Part shown: positions 60,844 through 64,000 of the stretch, piece by piece
Layout of the letters: each line of letters starts with the position of its first letter
How positions within the stretch are numbered: position 1 is the stretch's first letter
NCBI RefSeq assembly: GCF_029906345.1
Contig: NZ_JARYGY010000001.1
Span: 346,851 to 410,850, forward strand
Direction of reading: 5' to 3'
Source: Aquimarina mycalae
Lineage (GTDB): Bacteria > Bacteroidota > Bacteroidia > Flavobacteriales > Flavobacteriaceae
Length of the DNA stretch: 64,000 nucleotides
Notes under the pieces: generated by a model
What the model was told of the DNA's origin: nothing
Databases searched by the model: none
Seen by the model: the letters and a program-made list of their open reading frames with translations, nothing else
Translations under genes and position numbers: made by a program

Positions 60844-61758
60844 CTATCTTGTTACGCTTCCAGTTGGAAAGGAAGCTGCATTAAGTCCAAAATCGTAAGC
60901 TGTTGGAGCTGTATCCGTACCTGCTGTTCCTACCAGTGGTTTAAGAACAAAAGGTGCAGGAGAGTTATCTGGATCTGGTTCTACTGAAATAATTACCATC
61001 CTATTTCTTATATCAAGTGGAAAAGTAACTCCCATTGGAGCATTTCTAAAGAAATCTTCTCCTGGTAATGGTGGTCCGTCAAATACAGTTTCACTAAACC
61101 CATTAGGATCACCTGCATTATCGTCACTAACATCAAAAGAACTAAATGTTCCTGTAGAAAGAGGTCCGTTGTCACCTACTACCCATCCTTCATATTTCCA
61201 ACCTGTTAAAGCAGGTAATGTTAAATTAGGAGAAGGTGGCATACCAGGAGTACCAAACCATACTCCATACTGATCATTCATGTTATTTGGAGCTCCATTA
61301 GGTACATCCTCATCTGTAGGAGCTCTTAGGAAAAATGTTCCTGCGGCATTAGCAAAATCTCCTACTGGACCTAAACCTACCATTGCAGTATTGGCAGCAT
61401 TACCTGTACCAAATTCTCCACGTAAAAGTTTGGTTGGTGCTGGTGCAGGATCTGGATCCGGATCTGGTTCGATTGATAATACAAATGCAGTAGCTGCATT
61501 AAGTGTTTCTGTATTTACACTAAATGTAGTACTAGATAATTCACCTGTGCTATTTACAGAAAAAGTTCCTGTAGATACAGGAGATCCATTTACAATTACC
61601 CATCCTTCATATAGATAACCGCTTCCAAGGTCTTCTAACCCATTTAAATTAAGTGTAAGATTTGATTCTGTAACTACGTTACCTGAATCATCATCGTCAC
61701 TACAGGAAATAGCGATTAATCCTATCGCTAGAATTCCTATAATTGATTTTTTGAACAT
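60844..61758 (-). CDS. Lipoprotein with duplicated RskA-like (anti-sigma-K) domains
   Basis: The 304-residue lipoprotein (lipobox AISC, Cys 19) contains two related domains, each with the pattern Y-x-Y-EGW-V followed by PVSTGTF or PLSTGTF and ending IEPDPD or VEPDPDNSPAP. This resembles the extracytoplasmic domain of RskA-type anti-sigma factors (YELWLI..G.PVSLG), but there is no cytoplasmic or zinc-binding part. It is probably a cell-surface protein that uses only that fold. The Pro/Asp-rich linkers are low complexity. It lies between the TlpA-like gene and a Crp/Fnr regulator, all on the minus strand. Confidence 0.75.
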   Translation of the reverse strand: MFKKSIIGILAIGLIAISCSDDDDSGNVVTESNLTLNLNGLEDLGSGYLYEGWVIVNGSPVSTGTFSVNSTGELSSTTFSVNTETLNAATAFVLSIEPDPDPDPAPAPTKLLRGEFGTGNAANTAMVGLGPVGDFANAAGTFFLRAPTDEDVPNGAPNNMNDQYGVWFGTPGMPPSPNLTLPALTGWKYEGWVVGDNGPLSTGTFSSFDVSDDNAGDPNGFSETVFDGPPLPGEDFFRNAPMGVTFPLDIRNRMVIISVEPDPDNSPAPFVLKPLVGTAGTDTAPTAYDFGLNAASFPTGSVTR

Positions 61759-61834
61759 TGCTTTTTGTTTTATGATTATTATTATACCATAAAAGTATAT
61801 CCATAAAACTTTTTAAAGTGTTAGCTAGCTAACA

Positions 61835-62503
61835 TTAGGCAACATTTTTTAATCGAATCTCTTTTCTATTGAAATCAATACGCTTAGATTCTTTCAATTC
61901 ATTCATAATGATATTTAATGTGGGACGAGATGTTCCTATTAGATTGGCAATATCTCTTTGTGTATATGGATGCTGAATTACGGTATCTCCTGTATTCGGA
62001 CAGCAATACCCATAATCTTCTTTCAACTCATCAAGAAATTCTAATAATCTTGTTTTAGTATCTTTAAAAAGAAGTAATTGTAATCTTCGTTCCAGACGCT
62101 TAAAGCGCATTCCTATAAACTTATATACTTTAAGACTGAATGTCTGATTATTTCGCATCAGATCATGCATTGTCTGAACTCCTATTGGACATATCGAAGT
62201 AGCATTATCCACAGATTGTGCAAATTCTGTTCTTCGGTCTTCTCCAAGAATTGCTTTTTCTCCAAAAAGTTCTCCACGTGTAAGAATAGCTTTAACTACT
62301 TCATTTCCGTCTTCAGAATAATATCCTATTTTTACTTTTCCTTTTTCAATTAGATATACTTTATTCGCTGAGTCTTCTTCAAAATAGATATAATCGCTCT
62401 TTCTATACGCGTCAAAATCGTGATCTTTCTTATAATTTTTAAATTTATGAGGACATAATACCTTGAAGAGATTGGCATCCTCAAAAAACCAGATAGCACT
62501 CAT
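61835..62503 (-). CDS. Crp/Fnr-family transcriptional regulator
   Basis: The 222-residue protein has an N-terminal cyclic-nucleotide-binding-like beta roll (about 20-135, LIEKGKVKIGYYSEDGNEVVKAILTRGELFGEKAILGEDRRTEFAQSVDNATSICPI) and a C-terminal winged helix (about 150-220, YTQRDIANLIGTSRPTLNIIMNELKESKRI). The cysteines do not form an Fnr iron-sulfur pattern, so it is not an obvious oxygen sensor; the ligand is unknown. It lies upstream of the RskA-like lipoprotein on the same strand (76-base gap). Confidence 0.92.
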   Translation of the reverse strand: MSAIWFFEDANLFKVLCPHKFKNYKKDHDFDAYRKSDYIYFEEDSANKVYLIEKGKVKIGYYSEDGNEVVKAILTRGELFGEKAILGEDRRTEFAQSVDNATSICPIGVQTMHDLMRNNQTFSLKVYKFIGMRFKRLERRLQLLLFKDTKTRLLEFLDELKEDYGYCCPNTGDTVIQHPYTQRDIANLIGTSRPTLNIIMNELKESKRIDFNRKEIRLKNVA

Positions 62504-62680
62504 GATGTTTGTGTTTTTTTAAGTTAGTCCGATATTATATAGATAACATCAAAGAAAGGGTCGTAATTTAAACGCAATCCTTACAAAGAAATTATGAAAT
62601 TTTATTAATTCTATTTCCCAATATCTTATTACTATAATAACAGTTGATGTGATATAAACCCTATACTCATACATACAAAA

Positions 62681-62709
62681 AAACTCCCAAAAAATGATTC
62701 TGGGAGTTT
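62681..62709. terminator. Intrinsic terminator after the phosphoribosyltransferase gene
   Basis: AAACTCCCA (62681-62689) pairs with TGGGAGTTT (62701-62709) around an 11-base loop, with flanking A and T runs, 21 bases past the stop at 62730. Confidence 0.85.
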
Positions 62710-62729
62710 TTATAACCGATTGCTTTTAT

Positions 62730-64000
62730 TTACTGTAAGATTCGTTTTCTTATCACCGATAAATTATGATTTACTATCAATTGACCATCTTTAAAAACAG
62801 TCTTAAATAATCCTTGCGCTTCTTCTTCTTTAGTGCATTGATCTTTTAAGATTATGGTTCCATTATGTTTCTCTAATTTCATAAGTCCTTTAGCAGATTT
62901 CTTAGTTCCATCATCAGTGATTGGGTCTTTAAAAATTTCTCTTCCTTCTCCATTCACTTCTACATAAGTTGCTTTCATAGCAAACCCAAAAGTATCTCTT
63001 GTGTTATATTGATATGTAAAACTTCCTATCCCTAGTACTACATTGGTAGAAGCAAACCCTTTTTGTTTAAGACGTTCACAAATCTGGGTAGCTCTATCTA
63101 TAGTAATACTATCTCCATAAATAGCACCAATCTTTGGATTCAATACTTTATATCCTTGTTCGTTTACCGTTCCTCCAAATTCTTCCCATAGCAGTTCAAT
63201 AACTCCTTTGGAGATTATCGTATTTTCGTGTGTACAACCACATATAATATCTACAGGATCACCAGAATCTGGTCTAATAACTAATTTTCCGTCTCGTTCA
63301 AGAATTTCATTTTTTAGCTTAGGTAAATATTGAGTTAGTACTTTCCATAAATCCCAGGTATCAGAAACTACTGATAAAATACCTGTTGGATAGGTTTCTA
63401 ATAATCGTCTAAAGGTGCCTATCTCATCATCCTTACTACCTGCGCACATTACACTATGTTCTGTAGCATTTACACTACCAATAACTAACTCTTTGGTTAC
63501 ATCAGCATTATAATACATCTCATAAGCTTTTGCTACAGGTAATGTATCGCTTCCAGAAAAAGAAAGTGCATGGCCCATACCACTAAGTATTGCTGATTCT
63601 GTACCAGACATCCCTCTCATAGAAAAATCGTGACCTTGCCAGGTTATAAATTCCAGATTTTCTTTATCTGTTTCTGATGCGTATTTACTAAGTATTTTTT
63701 GATATTGTTTTGCTATGGTAGCAGAAGTACAAGGCTGCCAAATGATACTTGATAAAAGTGTTTCTAAATAATTTGTTAGCCAAAAGAATTCTGATTTGGT
63801 ATTCACCAAAGTAAACATAGGAACTCTAATTGGTACTTCTGTTCCTTCTGGTAATGCTTTAATTTCTATAGGAAGATATCCTAGGTCATGTAATGCAGAA
63901 ATATGAGTAACATCGTAATCAACTCCTAAATAATTATCTACATATTTTTTATATTCTGAAACTACTTCTTCTTTAGGAAGATTAAAGAAACTATCATTAA
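62730..64000 (-). CDS. Nicotinamide/nicotinate phosphoribosyltransferase, 3' part (NAMPT-like)
   Basis: The reading frame is open to the right edge, so the 5' end is missing. An internal ATG at 63818 is not the start, since the frame upstream reads YKKYVDNYLGVDYDVTHISALHDLGY, then KALPEGTEVPIRVPMF. The rest shows FFWLTNYLETLLSSIIWQPCTSATIA, the HDFSMRGMSG loop with its active-site residues, IRPDSGDPVDIICGC (the phosphate-binding Asp-Ser-Gly-Asp-Pro) and IYGDSITIDRA. These match NAMPT/NadV, which makes NMN from nicotinamide and PRPP for NAD salvage. The choice of nicotinamide over nicotinate is inferred from the NAMPT-type motifs. Confidence 0.92.
   Translation of the reverse strand, partial: NDSFFNLPKEEVVSEYKKYVDNYLGVDYDVTHISALHDLGYLPIEIKALPEGTEVPIRVPMFTLVNTKSEFFWLTNYLETLLSSIIWQPCTSATIAKQYQKILSKYASETDKENLEFITWQGHDFSMRGMSGTESAILSGMGHALSFSGSDTLPVAKAYEMYYNADVTKELVIGSVNATEHSVMCAGSKDDEIGTFRRLLETYPTGILSVVSDTWDLWKVLTQYLPKLKNEILERDGKLVIRPDSGDPVDIICGCTHENTIISKGVIELLWEEFGGTVNEQGYKVLNPKIGAIYGDSITIDRATQICERLKQKGFASTNVVLGIGSFTYQYNTRDTFGFAMKATYVEVNGEGREIFKDPITDDGTKKSAKGLMKLEKHNGTIILKDQCTKEEEAQGLFKTVFKDGQLIVNHNLSVIRKRILQ

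Noticed and set aside
63818..63818. ATG at 63818 as the start of the phosphoribosyltransferase
   Set aside because: The frame continues upstream with conserved family sequence to the window edge.

Overview
The window comes from an AT-rich genome of the phylum Bacteroidota, most likely a marine member of Flavobacteriaceae. The evidence is the gliding lipoprotein GldI, sigma/FecR/TonB-receptor triads with STN domains, short 'SC'-type lipoprotein signals, a carotenoid cluster with a MerR regulator, and many promoters of the Bacteroidetes type (TTG or TTTG, about 19 bases, then TAnnTTTG). I cannot name the species. I see no prophage, insertion sequence or CRISPR array. Most of the window is ordinary chromosome, with several accessory islands.

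Region by region. 1-6.2 kb: replication, repair and housekeeping genes (rhomboid fragment, mutL, a small membrane protein, ribH, a TPR membrane protein, recF, a lipoprotein, a DciA-like DUF721 protein, a thioesterase). 6.2-14.9 kb: the most coherent accessory system. Three tandem-repeat, cysteine-rich surface lipoproteins on the minus strand face an ECF sigma / FecR / TonB-dependent receptor operon on the plus strand. The three lipoprotein genes and fecR all carry the same two-block motif, GGTAGGG(T/C)(A/G)-N14-CGTTT, with exactly 14 bases between blocks. I read this as the promoter of the local sigma factor, which makes the whole island one regulon. 14.9-43.4 kb: core metabolism and envelope genes (ndk, a PhoD-like phosphatase, nrnA, gldI, a cyclophilin-FKBP fusion, pepD, tandem amidohydrolases, an aminotransferase, dnaB, accA, an EamA transporter, an LptF/G permease, tgt, split transketolase, an FKBP interrupted by calcium repeats, aroK).

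43.4-45.8 kb: two tRNA-Lys, one tRNA-Leu, then a BlaI-type repressor and a BlaR1-like M56 protease fused to an M23 peptidoglycan-hydrolase domain. Three ACTA-N6-TAGT dyads at an exact 20-base period lie in front of the repressor. 45.8-56.3 kb: a second sigma/FecR/TonB-receptor triad, a redox protein, a lipoprotein with a possible aerolysin-like region, a TPR-TM-LuxR regulator and an orphan ECF sigma similar to the second one. 56.4-60.2 kb: a carotenoid operon (CarH-like MerR regulator, crtI, crtB, crtZ-like hydroxylase) without a lycopene cyclase. 60.2-64 kb: a TlpA-like protein, a duplicated RskA-like lipoprotein, a Crp/Fnr regulator and the 3' part of a nicotinamide/nicotinate phosphoribosyltransferase gene that runs off the right edge.

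The best candidates for something undescribed are the ECF-controlled cysteine-repeat lipoprotein island and the BlaI/M56-M23 cell-wall sensor. Next come the lipoprotein with an aerolysin-like stretch and the FKBP domain split by calcium-binding repeats.
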